A stretch of DNA of 64,000 bases, from the NCBI RefSeq assembly GCF_000783395.1, contig NZ_JSFK01000001.1, forward strand, positions 663,673 through 727,672. The letters run 5' to 3'. The DNA is from Pseudomonas chlororaphis (lineage in GTDB: Bacteria > Pseudomonadota > Gammaproteobacteria > Pseudomonadales > Pseudomonadaceae). This document shows positions 1 to 7,771 of the stretch, one piece after another (position 1 is the stretch's first letter; each line of letters begins with the position of its first letter). Both the position numbers and the translations under genes were made by a program. The notes beneath the pieces are model-generated. The model had not been told where the DNA came from and ran no database searches. It saw only the letters and a program-made list of their open reading frames with translations.

Positions 1-861
1 CGCAACGCTGGTCCAGGTCAGCACGGTGGAGACCACGGCCATGGCGATGAATACGCCAATCAGCGTGGCGGCCATGCCTTTGTCGGCGAGTTTGCCGCCA
101 ATGATGTTGCCGACGGTCAGGCCCAGGCCGATCAGCATCAGCGTCCAGGTCACGCCACGCGGCGACACGCCAGTGACTTCGCCGAGCAGCGGGGCAACGT
201 AGGTGAACAGGGTGAAGACGGACGCGGCGAACAGCGCGGTCATGCTCAGCGACAGCCAGATCCCGGCACCTTTGAGGGCGGCGAGTTCGGCGCGCATGTC
301 GAGTTTTTCTTCGTCACGTTTGGCTGGCAGGAAACGGATCAGGCCGATCAGTGCGATCACACCAATGACGGTCACTGCCCAGAAAGTCGAGCGCCAGCCG
401 TATTGCTGACCCAGCGCGGTGCCCAGCGGTACACCGAGGACGTTGGCCAGAGTCAGACCGGTGAACATCAAGGCCACTGCCGAAGCACGCTTGTTGGCCG
501 GCACCAGATTGGCCGCCACTACCGAACCGATGCCGAAGAACGCACCGTGACACAGCGCGGTAATCACGCGGGCGAACATCAGCACGTTGTAGTCACTGGC
601 AATGGCGCAGAGCAGGTTGCCGACAATAAAGATGCCCATCAACGCCACCAGTGCTGCTTTGCGCGGCAGTCTGGCCGTGGCCATCGCCATGAACGGCGCA
701 CCGATGGCCACGCCGAGGGCGTATCCGGTCACTAGCCAGCCGGCGCCGGGGATCGACACACCAAGGTCGGCCGCCACATCGGGCAGCAGGCCCATGATGA
801 CGAACTCGGTGGTGCCGATGGCGAAGGCGCTCAAGGCGAGGATGAGTAGCGAGAGGGGCAT
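1..861 (-). CDS. MFS efflux transporter, DHA1/AraJ-like (3' end cut by window)
   Basis: The visible 287 residues are the N-terminal part of a 12-helix major facilitator. The protein begins MPLSLLILALSAFAIGTTEF and has the segment VTGYALGVAIGAPFM, which is typical of the AraJ/PbuE/chloramphenicol-efflux branch of drug:H+ antiporters. The ATG at 861 opens directly into the first membrane helix, so the start is secure. The stop lies beyond base 1. The gene sits 34 bases downstream of an ArsR-type repressor on the same strand, and the two probably form one operon. Family knowledge predicts proton-driven export of a small toxic or signalling molecule; the substrate cannot be read from the sequence. 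Confidence 0.85.
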   Translation of the reverse strand, partial: MPLSLLILALSAFAIGTTEFVIMGLLPDVAADLGVSIPGAGWLVTGYALGVAIGAPFMAMATARLPRKAALVALMGIFIVGNLLCAIASDYNVLMFARVITALCHGAFFGIGSVVAANLVPANKRASAVALMFTGLTLANVLGVPLGTALGQQYGWRSTFWAVTVIGVIALIGLIRFLPAKRDEEKLDMRAELAALKGAGIWLSLSMTALFAASVFTLFTYVAPLLGEVTGVSPRGVTWTLMLIGLGLTVGNIIGGKLADKGMAATLIGVFIAMAVVSTVLTWTSVA

Positions 862-895
862 GCAGGTTTCCTTGTCGGCTGGCTGACGTTAAGGG

Positions 896-1198
896 TCAGA
901 GCTCTTTACTGAGGGTGCTGAGGAACGCCTGGATCACGTCCTCGTTTCGTTTGAAAAAGTGCCATTGACCGGCCTTCTGGCTGCTGATCAGACCGGCGCG
1001 TTGCAACGTTGCAAGGTGCGCAGAAACGGTCGACTGCGACAGGCCGCAGCGTTGATCGATCTGCCCGGCGCAAATGCCGTACTCGTGGTTGTGCAACTGT
1101 TCCGGGAATTCGTTCTTCGGGTCTTTCAGCCAGTTGAGGATGTCTCGCCGTACTGGGTGCGCCAGGGCTTTTATTATTTCGTCGAGGTCGAGGTTCAT
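896..1198 (-). CDS. ArsR/SmtB-family winged-helix repressor
   Basis: This is a 100-residue protein with an N-terminal LAHPVRRDILNWL segment and the recognition-helix region CGLSQSTVSAHLATLQRAGLI, the usual ArsR core. The C-terminus is short. It has one Cys in EYGICAGQID and one in QRCGLSQ but no classical CVC metal box, so it may sense something other than metal. It lies immediately upstream of the MFS exporter on the same strand, a common repressor-plus-pump arrangement. The upstream region carries repeated TATCGCGAT-type elements that are candidate operators, so autoregulation of the repressor and pump operon is likely. Confidence 0.85.
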   Translation of the reverse strand: MNLDLDEIIKALAHPVRRDILNWLKDPKNEFPEQLHNHEYGICAGQIDQRCGLSQSTVSAHLATLQRAGLISSQKAGQWHFFKRNEDVIQAFLSTLSKEL

Positions 1199-1226
1199 GG
1201 CAGGGTGCTCATCATGTGTACAACGC

Positions 1227-1326
1227 TATATCGCGATGTGGCGAAATATAAATCGTTAGATCGCGATACACCAATATGATTTTGATCTGACGTCAGCATA
1301 AATTGGTATATCGCGTTATAACGATA
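1227..1326. promoter_or_regulatory. Cluster of TATATCGCGAT-type operator repeats
   Basis: The gap between the arsR-type gene (minus) and acpH (plus) contains TATATCGCGAT at 1227-1237, TAGATCGCGATA at 1257-1268 and TATATCGCGTTATAACGATA at 1307-1326. The last one holds the perfect palindrome CGTTATAACG (1314-1323). Repeated AT-flanked CGCG palindromes next to an ArsR gene are the expected form of its operators. Binding is inferred. Confidence 0.55.
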
Positions 1327-1368
1327 CGTGGGTGTATGGCTTATGGGCCGCAGTGCTAAGCTGCGCCC

Positions 1369-1947
1369 ATGAACTATCTCGCACATTTACACCTCGGTGG
1401 CCAGCGCCCCGGGCAACTGCTCGGCAGTCTGTATGGCGATTTCGTCAAAGGTCGGCTGCAAGGGCAGTTTGCGCCGGAGGTGGAAGCGGCCATTCAACTG
1501 CATCGCCGGATTGACGTGTTCACGGATCGCCATCCACTGGTAGATATCGCCCTGGGGCGGTTTTCCGACACGCGCCGGCGTTATGCCGGGATCGTCCTCG
1601 ATGTGTTTTTCGATCATTGCCTGGCGCGGGACTGGCGGCTGTATGCCGATCAGCCGCTGGAGGTTTTCACCGCTGACGTTTATCGGGTATTGACCCTCGA
1701 GCGGCAACTGCCCGAGCGGCTGGCGAAGATTGCCCCGCACATGGTTGCCAATGACTGGCTGGGTTCGTATCAGGAATTTGAAGTGCTGGAGCAGGTGTTG
1801 CGCGGGATCTCGCGGCGACTGAGCCGTCCGGAGGAACTGGCGGGTGCGATGCAGGAGTTGCGGCGGTTGTATGAGCCGCTCAGCGAAGACTTCAGGCTCT
1901 TCTACCCACAACTTCAGGACTTTGCACAATCCCCACCAACACCCTGA
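1369..1947 (+). CDS. acpH: Acyl carrier protein phosphodiesterase
   Basis: This 192-residue protein matches the AcpH (DUF479) family. It opens MNYLAHLHL and carries GSLYGDFVKG, an HRRIDVFTDRHP segment and DVFFDHCLARDW. In this family the conserved His and Asp residues of an HD-like fold bind metal. AcpH hydrolyses holo-ACP to apo-ACP by removing the 4'-phosphopantetheine arm, and so takes part in ACP prosthetic-group turnover in the cytoplasm. Length is normal (about 190 residues). It appears to be a single-gene unit; a REPIN follows the stop codon directly. Confidence 0.88.
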   Translation: MNYLAHLHLGGQRPGQLLGSLYGDFVKGRLQGQFAPEVEAAIQLHRRIDVFTDRHPLVDIALGRFSDTRRRYAGIVLDVFFDHCLARDWRLYADQPLEVFTADVYRVLTLERQLPERLAKIAPHMVANDWLGSYQEFEVLEQVLRGISRRLSRPEELAGAMQELRRLYEPLSEDFRLFYPQLQDFAQSPPTP

Positions 1948-1949
1948 AT

Positions 1950-2045
1950 CCCTGTGGGAGCTGGCTTGCCAGCGATGGCGTCAGCACATTCAACATTCGT
2001 GACGGCTGGTCTACCGCTATCGCTGGCAAGCCAGCTCCCACAGGG
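1950..2045. repeat. REPIN, family A (inverted REP doublet)
   Basis: Two copies of GTGGGAGCTGGCTTGCCAGC face each other around a spacer of about 45 bases. The same element recurs seven more times in the window. It lies between the convergent acpH and olsA genes. Confidence 0.9.
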
Positions 2046-2071
2046 GCCAAGGTGATTTCAGGATTTGTGTT

Positions 2072-2863
2072 TCAGGCAGCGATTGCCGGGCGCATTGGCG
2101 ACTGTCGGGTTTCTGGAATCGATCCAAACAGCGCCTTCTGCACCGCCTGCTGCGCCTCGAACGCCAGCGCCGCACGCTCACGCCCCTGACAGGCCATCGG
2201 CTTGAGCAGGTGCACTTCGACATCGCCGCAATCATTGCTGAACAGGCGCATCAGGTGCGAGAGCAGGTCATCGTCACCAATAAACGGCGCCAGCGCATCG
2301 ATTTCGCCATCGCGCAGATAACGGATCGCCACCGGTTGCAGCATCACCTCGGAATCAATCGCCGCCGCCAGCAAGCGACCATGAAAGGTGCGCAGCGAGC
2401 GGCCATCGGTGGTGGTGCCTTCCGGGAACATCAATAAGGCGTGATCGGTTTGCAGGTGACGGGTCATCTGCTTGCGGATCAACTGGCTGTCGCCCGAACC
2501 GCGACGGATGAACAGGCTGCCGGCCTTCGCCGCGAGCCAACCGGCTACCGGCCAGGTGCGCACTTCGGCCTTGGACAGAAACGACAGCGGCGTCAGCATG
2601 CCGAGCAGCGGAATGTCGGTCCACGACACGTGATTGCTGACCCACAGCATCGGTTGCTTGGGCAACTCACCGTGCACGGTCACGCGAAAGGGCAGGGCAT
2701 TGCTCAGGCGCGCCATGAAAAAGCGCGACCAGCGCTGACGCCGCTCCATCGAATGCGCCAGACCGATGCGTTCAAACACCCCGAAGACGCTGGCCATGGT
2801 CAAACCCAGCGACACCACCAACAGCACCCGCACGATCCGCGCGTACACCCGCAACCGGCTCAT
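2072..2863 (-). CDS. olsA: Lyso-ornithine lipid O-acyltransferase OlsA (PlsC family)
   Basis: This 263-residue protein has the PlsC acyltransferase motifs HVSWTD (the HX4D catalytic box) and FPEGTTTDG, plus an N-terminal hydrophobic anchor (VLLVVSLGLTMASVFGVF). It adds the second, ester-linked acyl chain to lyso-ornithine lipid at the inner membrane, giving a phosphorus-free lipid used under phosphate shortage. I chose the ATG at 2863 because it overlaps the olsB stop as TGATG, implying translational coupling. The frame is open further upstream, but that would run into olsB. Pairing with olsB makes this assignment firmer than a generic PlsC call. Confidence 0.85.
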   Translation of the reverse strand: MSRLRVYARIVRVLLVVSLGLTMASVFGVFERIGLAHSMERRQRWSRFFMARLSNALPFRVTVHGELPKQPMLWVSNHVSWTDIPLLGMLTPLSFLSKAEVRTWPVAGWLAAKAGSLFIRRGSGDSQLIRKQMTRHLQTDHALLMFPEGTTTDGRSLRTFHGRLLAAAIDSEVMLQPVAIRYLRDGEIDALAPFIGDDDLLSHLMRLFSNDCGDVEVHLLKPMACQGRERAALAFEAQQAVQKALFGSIPETRQSPMRPAIAA

Positions 2864-3618
2864 CACACAGCCGCCTTGAAGTGCTTGGCGTAGCGCGGGC
2901 AGAGTTCGTCGCGTTTGAGCAGGATGAAAACGTCGGCGACCTGGAAATCTTCGTCCCAGCACGGCTCACCGCAGATCTTCGCGCCCAGGCGCATATAGGC
3001 CTTGAGCAGCGGCGGCATTTCCGCGATCACGTTCGATGGAATATCCAGCGTCGGCAGCGGATTTTTCGGTTCGGCGCGCAGGTGTTCGGTGCACAGATAA
3101 CGTTCGCGCAGGCGCTGCATGATCGCGTGGGCCTGGATGCCGCCGTCCTGCATCGGAATGCTCGCGCAACCCATCAAGTAGCTGTAACCGCCCTGATTCA
3201 ATACTTCGGCCAATTCGCCCCACAACACCGCGATGGTGCCGCCGTTGCGGTACGCCGGGTCGACGCAGGTGCGGCCGATTTCGAGGATCGGGCCTTGCAG
3301 ATGCGCCAGACCATGCAGGCTGAATTCTTCTTCGCTATAGAACTTGCCGAGGCTGCTGGCGGCGGTGTGATCGAGCAAACGCGTGGTCGCCACCAGGCGC
3401 CCGGTGTTCAAATCACGCACGCCGATGTGGCTGCAGTGAACATCATAATCATCCATGTCCAGACCCAGTTCCGCGCCTTTCAGTTTGGCGTTGAACTCGC
3501 CGCTGAAGACGTTGAAGCGCAAGGCCTGGGCTTGCTGCAGAGCCTCGGCGCCGATCAGGCGTTCGGCTTGCAGGCGGCGTTCATTGCCGGTGTCGCTGAT
3601 GCGGGCGATCTGAGTCAT
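2863..3618 (-). CDS. olsB: L-ornithine N-alpha-acyltransferase OlsB (GNAT family)
   Basis: This 251-residue GNAT-fold protein has the OlsB signatures [12 protein letters not shown], the LVATTRLLD strand and [17 protein letters not shown], followed by LMGCASIPM. OlsB transfers a 3-hydroxyacyl chain from ACP to ornithine, the first step of ornithine-lipid synthesis. Length is close to the family norm. The ATG at 3618 is followed on the same strand by olsA with a one-base TGATG overlap, so the two steps are made from one message. A single PhoB-box-like half site lies upstream. Confidence 0.88.
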   Translation of the reverse strand: MTQIARISDTGNERRLQAERLIGAEALQQAQALRFNVFSGEFNAKLKGAELGLDMDDYDVHCSHIGVRDLNTGRLVATTRLLDHTAASSLGKFYSEEEFSLHGLAHLQGPILEIGRTCVDPAYRNGGTIAVLWGELAEVLNQGGYSYLMGCASIPMQDGGIQAHAIMQRLRERYLCTEHLRAEPKNPLPTLDIPSNVIAEMPPLLKAYMRLGAKICGEPCWDEDFQVADVFILLKRDELCPRYAKHFKAAV

Positions 3619-3736
3619 GTGAATCTCCGTACGGGCCTTTAACCCGTCGTGGGTTGCAGCCGATCGACTTTCTTTATGCAGCCGTGTTGTGCAAAGTCAG
3701 GCTATGTAGCCCCGGTGTCATCGCCATGAACCTTTG

Positions 3737-3754
3737 GTGATGCTTATATGACAG
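3737..3754 (-). promoter_or_regulatory. Possible PhoB box upstream of olsB
   Basis: On the minus strand the sequence CTGTCATATAAGCATCAC contains one perfect CTGTCAT half site, followed four bases later by a poor second half. Phosphate control of olsBA is known in other bacteria, but the second half site is weak, so this is tentative. Confidence 0.3.
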
Positions 3755-3771
3755 CCCACAAGGAGCCTCTT

Positions 3772-4650
3772 ATGCCCTGGCCAGATCTGCTGCACAGCTG
3801 TGACCGATTGCCCGCCGTTGCTGACCTGGCCGAGGGTTTTGCGACGTTGTTGCAGCAACTGGGCAACGTCACCCCGTTCGAATTGGCGGTCGCGGGCGGG
3901 CGGCGAATGGCGACGCCGGGGCTGGCGTTTCTGGTCGGTTACCAAGCGGCATTGCGCATGTTGTGGCCGAGTGCGCCGCTGAGCCTCGGTGCATTGTGTG
4001 CGACCGAACAGCGCAGCCTGCGCCCGGCGGACATGCACACGCGGCTGAGCGATTTGCGCCTGAGTGGGCGCAAGGATTTCGTCACCGCTGGCGATGCGGC
4101 GGACTGGCTTTTGATCGCTGCGCGCAGTGAAGAACCCGGCGAAACCCCGCGCTTGAGTCTGGCCGTGGTGTATCCCGGCGAGCCCGGCGTAACCGTTGAA
4201 AAATTGCCAGCGCTGCCGTTGATGCCGGACATCAGTCATGGCCGGTTGCTACTGGATGGCGCGTTGTGCGAGTTGTTGGCGGGGGATGGTTGGGATGCTT
4301 ACGTCAAACCGTTTCGCACCCTTGAAGATGTCTATGTGCTGAGTGCGATGACTGCGTGGCTGTATGGCGTCGGACAGGACAGCGACTGGCCACAGGCGCT
4401 GCAACTGCGTTTGCTGGCGCTGTTGGCCGGGTGCGCCGAGGCGAGTCGGCAACCGCCGAACAATCCGGCCGGGCATGTGTTGCTGGGTGGGTTGTTTGCG
4501 CAGTTTGAAGCGCTGGAGGGGGAGGTGAGTCAGGCGTTGGCTGACGGGCCGGCAGAATGGGCGCAGATGTGGCAGCGTGATCAAGGGGTGATGCAGTTGG
4601 CCGCAGGTGCTCGGGCCAAGCGGTTGGCCAAGGCTCTGGTGGTGTCCTGA
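3772..4650 (+). CDS. Acyl-CoA dehydrogenase-like protein, divergent from olsB
   Basis: This 292-residue cytoplasmic protein resembles the middle and C-terminal part of acyl-CoA dehydrogenases (TPGLAFLVGYQAALRMLWP, VYVLSAMTAWLYGVG, RLLALLAGCAEA). The canonical flavin and catalytic-base motifs are not obvious, so activity is uncertain. I chose the ATG at 3772 because AGGAG lies eight bases upstream; an in-frame ATG at 3748 has no such site. It is transcribed divergently from olsBA, which may hint at a lipid-related role. Family membership is a recollection of similar Pseudomonas annotations, not a motif proof. Confidence 0.5.
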   Translation: MPWPDLLHSCDRLPAVADLAEGFATLLQQLGNVTPFELAVAGGRRMATPGLAFLVGYQAALRMLWPSAPLSLGALCATEQRSLRPADMHTRLSDLRLSGRKDFVTAGDAADWLLIAARSEEPGETPRLSLAVVYPGEPGVTVEKLPALPLMPDISHGRLLLDGALCELLAGDGWDAYVKPFRTLEDVYVLSAMTAWLYGVGQDSDWPQALQLRLLALLAGCAEASRQPPNNPAGHVLLGGLFAQFEALEGEVSQALADGPAEWAQMWQRDQGVMQLAAGARAKRLAKALVVS

Positions 4651-4656
4651 CTGGCC

Positions 4657-4750
4657 CCATCGCTGGCAAGCCAGCTCCCACAGGTTTCACAGGTGTTCAC
4701 AAAATTTGTATCCACTCAAGAACCCTGTGGGGGCTGGCTTGCCAGCGATG
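4657..4750. repeat. REPIN, family A (outward arrangement)
   Basis: Two family-A REP units in inverted orientation, with the arms in the order opposite to the 1950 copy, separated by about 38 bases. Confidence 0.88.
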
Positions 4751-4831
4751 GCGATTTCATGGAAAAGCAAAATCTCAAATTTGTCATGAGTCCCGACTAA
4801 TCTCAGCAGGTTCTCCCCAAGAGCCCTCCTC

Positions 4832-5905
4832 ATGTGCAAAGGCCTGTCGCTGTTTCTGCTGCTGATCAGCTTCACCGTTCACGCCGAACAATGGCCGGGT
4901 GAAGAATGGCCAACCGGCCCGAAGGTCACCGATCCAGAGGCACTGGAAAATTACGCCTTCCCACCCCGCGATGACACCGCCCGCCAAGGCATCCGCACCG
5001 ACGCACTGCTGATCATCCGCGACGGCCAGATCATCTACGAACGCTACGCCGGCCCGACCACAGCACAAACCCCGCACCTGACCTGGTCGATCAGCAAAAG
5101 CCTGATGGCCACCGTGCTCGGTGTGGCGTATGGCGAAGGCCTGTTCAAGCTCGAAGACCCCGCCGCAAAGTTCTACCCGCCGCTGGCTAAACACCCGACG
5201 ATAAAAATCGCTGACCTGCTGCACTGGGCCTCCGGCATCGACTGGCAAGAAGACTATGAATACGCGCCACTGAAGTCCTCGGTGGTGGCGATGCTCTACA
5301 CCCGAGGCCATGGCGACATGGCCGCTTTTACTGCTGATCACGCTACTTACGCTGAGCCGGGGCAGGCTTTCCGCTATTCCAGTGGCGACAGCAATCTGCT
5401 CGCCGCTGCGTTGAAAAACATCGTCGGCCCGCAGCGTTATGCGGATTATCCGTGGACGGCGTTGTTCGAACCGCTGGGCATCCACCACGCGGTGTGGGAG
5501 CGCGATGCTACCGGCACTTTTGTCGCTTCCTCTTACGCCTATCTCACCGCGAGGGATCTGGCGCGGGTCGGATTGCTGATGGCTCGTGACGGGCGCTGGG
5601 ATGACATGCAGTTGCTGTCCAGGGATTGGGTGGCGTTCAACCTCAAACCCTTCAATGGTTACAAGGCTCATCAGGACGAAGCGGTGCCCGGCGGCCAATG
5701 GTGGCTCAACCGCCCGGCAGATGGCGCGGCGTCACCGTGGCCCGATGCACCGCCCGACACTTTCGCCGCGCTCGGCCACTGGGGCCAGGCGCTGTACGTG
5801 ATCCCCAGCGAGAAACTGGTGGTCGTGCGTTACGCCGATGATCGCGACGGCAGCTACCGTCATAACGAATTGCTCAAGCGTGTGCTGAAGGCGGTGCAGC
5901 CATGA
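4832..5905 (+). CDS. Secreted serine hydrolase, class C beta-lactamase fold
   Basis: This 357-residue protein has a cleavable signal peptide (MCKGLSLFLLLISFTVHA). The active-site SxxK is S86-I-S-K89 in LTWSISKSL, the YxS/N motif is Y182-S-S, and GHWGQ near the C-terminus is at the position of the third motif. The fold is shared by class C beta-lactamases, DD-peptidases and esterases such as EstB; most members in this neighbourhood are not true beta-lactamases. The product is expected in the periplasm. It overlaps the next gene by four bases (ATGA), so both are co-translated. The substrate is unknown. Confidence 0.8.
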   Translation: MCKGLSLFLLLISFTVHAEQWPGEEWPTGPKVTDPEALENYAFPPRDDTARQGIRTDALLIIRDGQIIYERYAGPTTAQTPHLTWSISKSLMATVLGVAYGEGLFKLEDPAAKFYPPLAKHPTIKIADLLHWASGIDWQEDYEYAPLKSSVVAMLYTRGHGDMAAFTADHATYAEPGQAFRYSSGDSNLLAAALKNIVGPQRYADYPWTALFEPLGIHHAVWERDATGTFVASSYAYLTARDLARVGLLMARDGRWDDMQLLSRDWVAFNLKPFNGYKAHQDEAVPGGQWWLNRPADGAASPWPDAPPDTFAALGHWGQALYVIPSEKLVVVRYADDRDGSYRHNELLKRVLKAVQP

Positions 5906-6198
5906 AGCGCTTTTTGCTGTTGCTGTTGGTCCTGCTGCTCGGCTGGATTGGCTACGAGCGGGAAAATCTCTGGGCTTTTCCGGACATCATCAGCGCGTAC
6001 ACCGCCAAGGAATATTGTTCCTGTCGATACGTGATGAACAACGATGCCGAGTACTGCCGTGGCTATGTGAAACAGTGGCTGCCGACCAGCCAATTCATCG
6101 ATGACCCCAACAGCAAAACCATCACCGTCAGCGGCATGGGCCGCAGCAACAGCGCCCAGTGGCAAAGTGAACGCCAGGGCTGCCGCCTCAATCCCTGA
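5902..6198 (+). CDS. Small exported or membrane-anchored protein, unknown function
   Basis: This 98-residue protein starts with a single hydrophobic segment (FLLLLLVLLLGWIGY). A 75-residue polar domain follows, with four Cys (CSCRYV, EYCRG, QGCRLNP) that could form disulfides in the periplasm. Its ATG overlaps the stop of the serine hydrolase as ATGA, so it is probably co-expressed with that enzyme as a partner. I do not recognise a family. Relatives may carry misleading enzyme names because of the neighbour, but nothing catalytic is visible here. Confidence 0.7.
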   Translation: MKRFLLLLLVLLLGWIGYERENLWAFPDIISAYTAKEYCSCRYVMNNDAEYCRGYVKQWLPTSQFIDDPNSKTITVSGMGRSNSAQWQSERQGCRLNP

Positions 6199-6234
6199 TC
6201 TAAGGGGCGTAACCATCCCCCTGTGAATAAAGAA

Positions 6235-6327
6235 CCCTGTGGGAGCTGGCTTGCCAGCGATGGGGGTGTGTCAGTCAAAGAAAATATTTCCTTTGCCGGC
6301 GTTATCGCTGGCAAGCCAGCTCCCATA
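6235..6327. repeat. REPIN, family A
   Basis: An inverted pair of GTGGGAGCTGGCTTGCCAGC units, located between the small exported protein and the M20 gene. Confidence 0.88.
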
Positions 6328-6514
6328 GTTTTTTGTGTGGGCCCACGTCATTCGATGACGACCCGAAAATCTGTGGTTCCACACCGTGGAACCACATTCG
6401 ATTGTCCTCGCGCGCATCTCGCGGTTATCTGGCGGTGAGCACGACCTGCCTTGTATGTGTCGTGAAATCGAACCGAACAAAAAGACCGGGAACACCCGTG
6501 CGAGGAGAACCGTC

Positions 6515-7690
6515 ATGCCCCGACATCAGCACATTCTGGCCTGGCTCAACGATGTGGCCAGCGACCTGCACGCCACCCGCCAGGACATCCACGCCCACCC
6601 CGAACTCGGTTTTGAAGAAAACCGCACTTCGGCACTGGTGGCCAAATCCCTCGAACGCTGGGGCTATGAAGTCCACACCGGCATCGGCAAAACCGGTGTG
6701 GTCGGCGTGCTGCGCAACGGCAGTAGCTCACGCAAACTGGGCTTGCGTGCTGACATGGATGCCTTGCCGATCATTGAAAACACCGGCGTCGCCTACAGCA
6801 GCCAACACCAGGGCTGCATGCACGCCTGTGGCCATGACGGGCACACCGCGATGCTCCTCGGCGCCGCGCGTTATCTGGCGGCGACCCGTCAGTTCGACGG
6901 CACCCTCACGCTGATTTTCCAACCGGCGGAAGAAGGTCAGGGCGGCGCCGAAGCCATGCTTGCCGACGGTTTGCTCGAACGTTTTCCGTGCGATGCATTG
7001 TTCGGCATGCACAACATGCCGGGGCTGCCTGCCGGGCATCTGGGCTTTCGCCAAGGGCCGATGATGGCGTCGCAGGATTTGCTCAACGTGGTTATCGAAG
7101 GTGTTGGCGGCCACGGCTCGATGCCGCACCTGACGGTCGATCCGCTGGTCGCCGCCGCCAGTGTGGTGATGGCATTGCAAACCGTGGTCGCGCGCAACAT
7201 TGATGCACAGCAAGCGGCGGTGGTGACCGTCGGCGCGCTGCAAGCGGGGGAGGCGGCCAACGTCATTCCGCAGCAGGCGATCCTGCGTTTGAGCCTGCGC
7301 GCCTTGAACGCCGAGGTGCGGGTACAGACTCTCGACCGCGTGCGCTCGATCATCGAAACCCAGGCGCAAAGCTTCGGCTGCACTTCAACCATCGAACATC
7401 GCCCGGCTTACCCGGTGCTGGTCAACCACGCTGCCGAAACCGAGTTCGCTCGCAAAATCGGCGTTGAACTGGTCGGCGCCGACGCCGTCGACGGCAACAC
7501 GCCCAAGCTGATGGGCAGCGAAGACTTCGCCTGGATGCTCCAGCGCTGCCCCGGCGCTTACCTGTTCATCGGCAACGGCGTGTCGCGGCCGATGGTGCAC
7601 AACCCCGCTTACGACTTTAACGACGACATCCTGCTGACTGGCGCCGCCTATTGGGGCGCGCTGACCGAGAGCTGGCTCAAGCCGGCCTGA
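6515..7690 (+). CDS. M20 family amidohydrolase (HipO/IAA-amino-acid hydrolase type)
   Basis: This 391-residue enzyme has the M20D motifs LRADMDALPI and CMHACGHDGHTAML (metal ligands around C105, H107 and H110), with EEGQGGAEAML further on. A dimerisation insert follows. Such enzymes remove an N-acyl group from amino acids (hippurate, indole-acetyl-amino acids, N-acetyl amino acids). The start is ATG 6515, preceded by GGAG; the frame is open upstream but without a ribosome site. It heads a run of four plus-strand genes with a MHS permease, an amidase and an IclR regulator, suggesting a small catabolic cluster for an amide-linked compound. Confidence 0.82.
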   Translation: MPRHQHILAWLNDVASDLHATRQDIHAHPELGFEENRTSALVAKSLERWGYEVHTGIGKTGVVGVLRNGSSSRKLGLRADMDALPIIENTGVAYSSQHQGCMHACGHDGHTAMLLGAARYLAATRQFDGTLTLIFQPAEEGQGGAEAMLADGLLERFPCDALFGMHNMPGLPAGHLGFRQGPMMASQDLLNVVIEGVGGHGSMPHLTVDPLVAAASVVMALQTVVARNIDAQQAAVVTVGALQAGEAANVIPQQAILRLSLRALNAEVRVQTLDRVRSIIETQAQSFGCTSTIEHRPAYPVLVNHAAETEFARKIGVELVGADAVDGNTPKLMGSEDFAWMLQRCPGAYLFIGNGVSRPMVHNPAYDFNDDILLTGAAYWGALTESWLKPA

Positions 7691-7771
7691 CTTCTTCACT
7701 TTCTGCTGCCGCTGAACCCCACGCGCACCAGCGCGCGGGTGATCACCCAACAGCTTTATGGAGAACGCCCC

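Noticed and set aside
4832..5905. Calling the serine hydrolase an antibiotic beta-lactamase
   Set aside because: The SxxK/YxS fold is shared by many esterases and peptidases, and the KTG motif of true class C enzymes is not seen.
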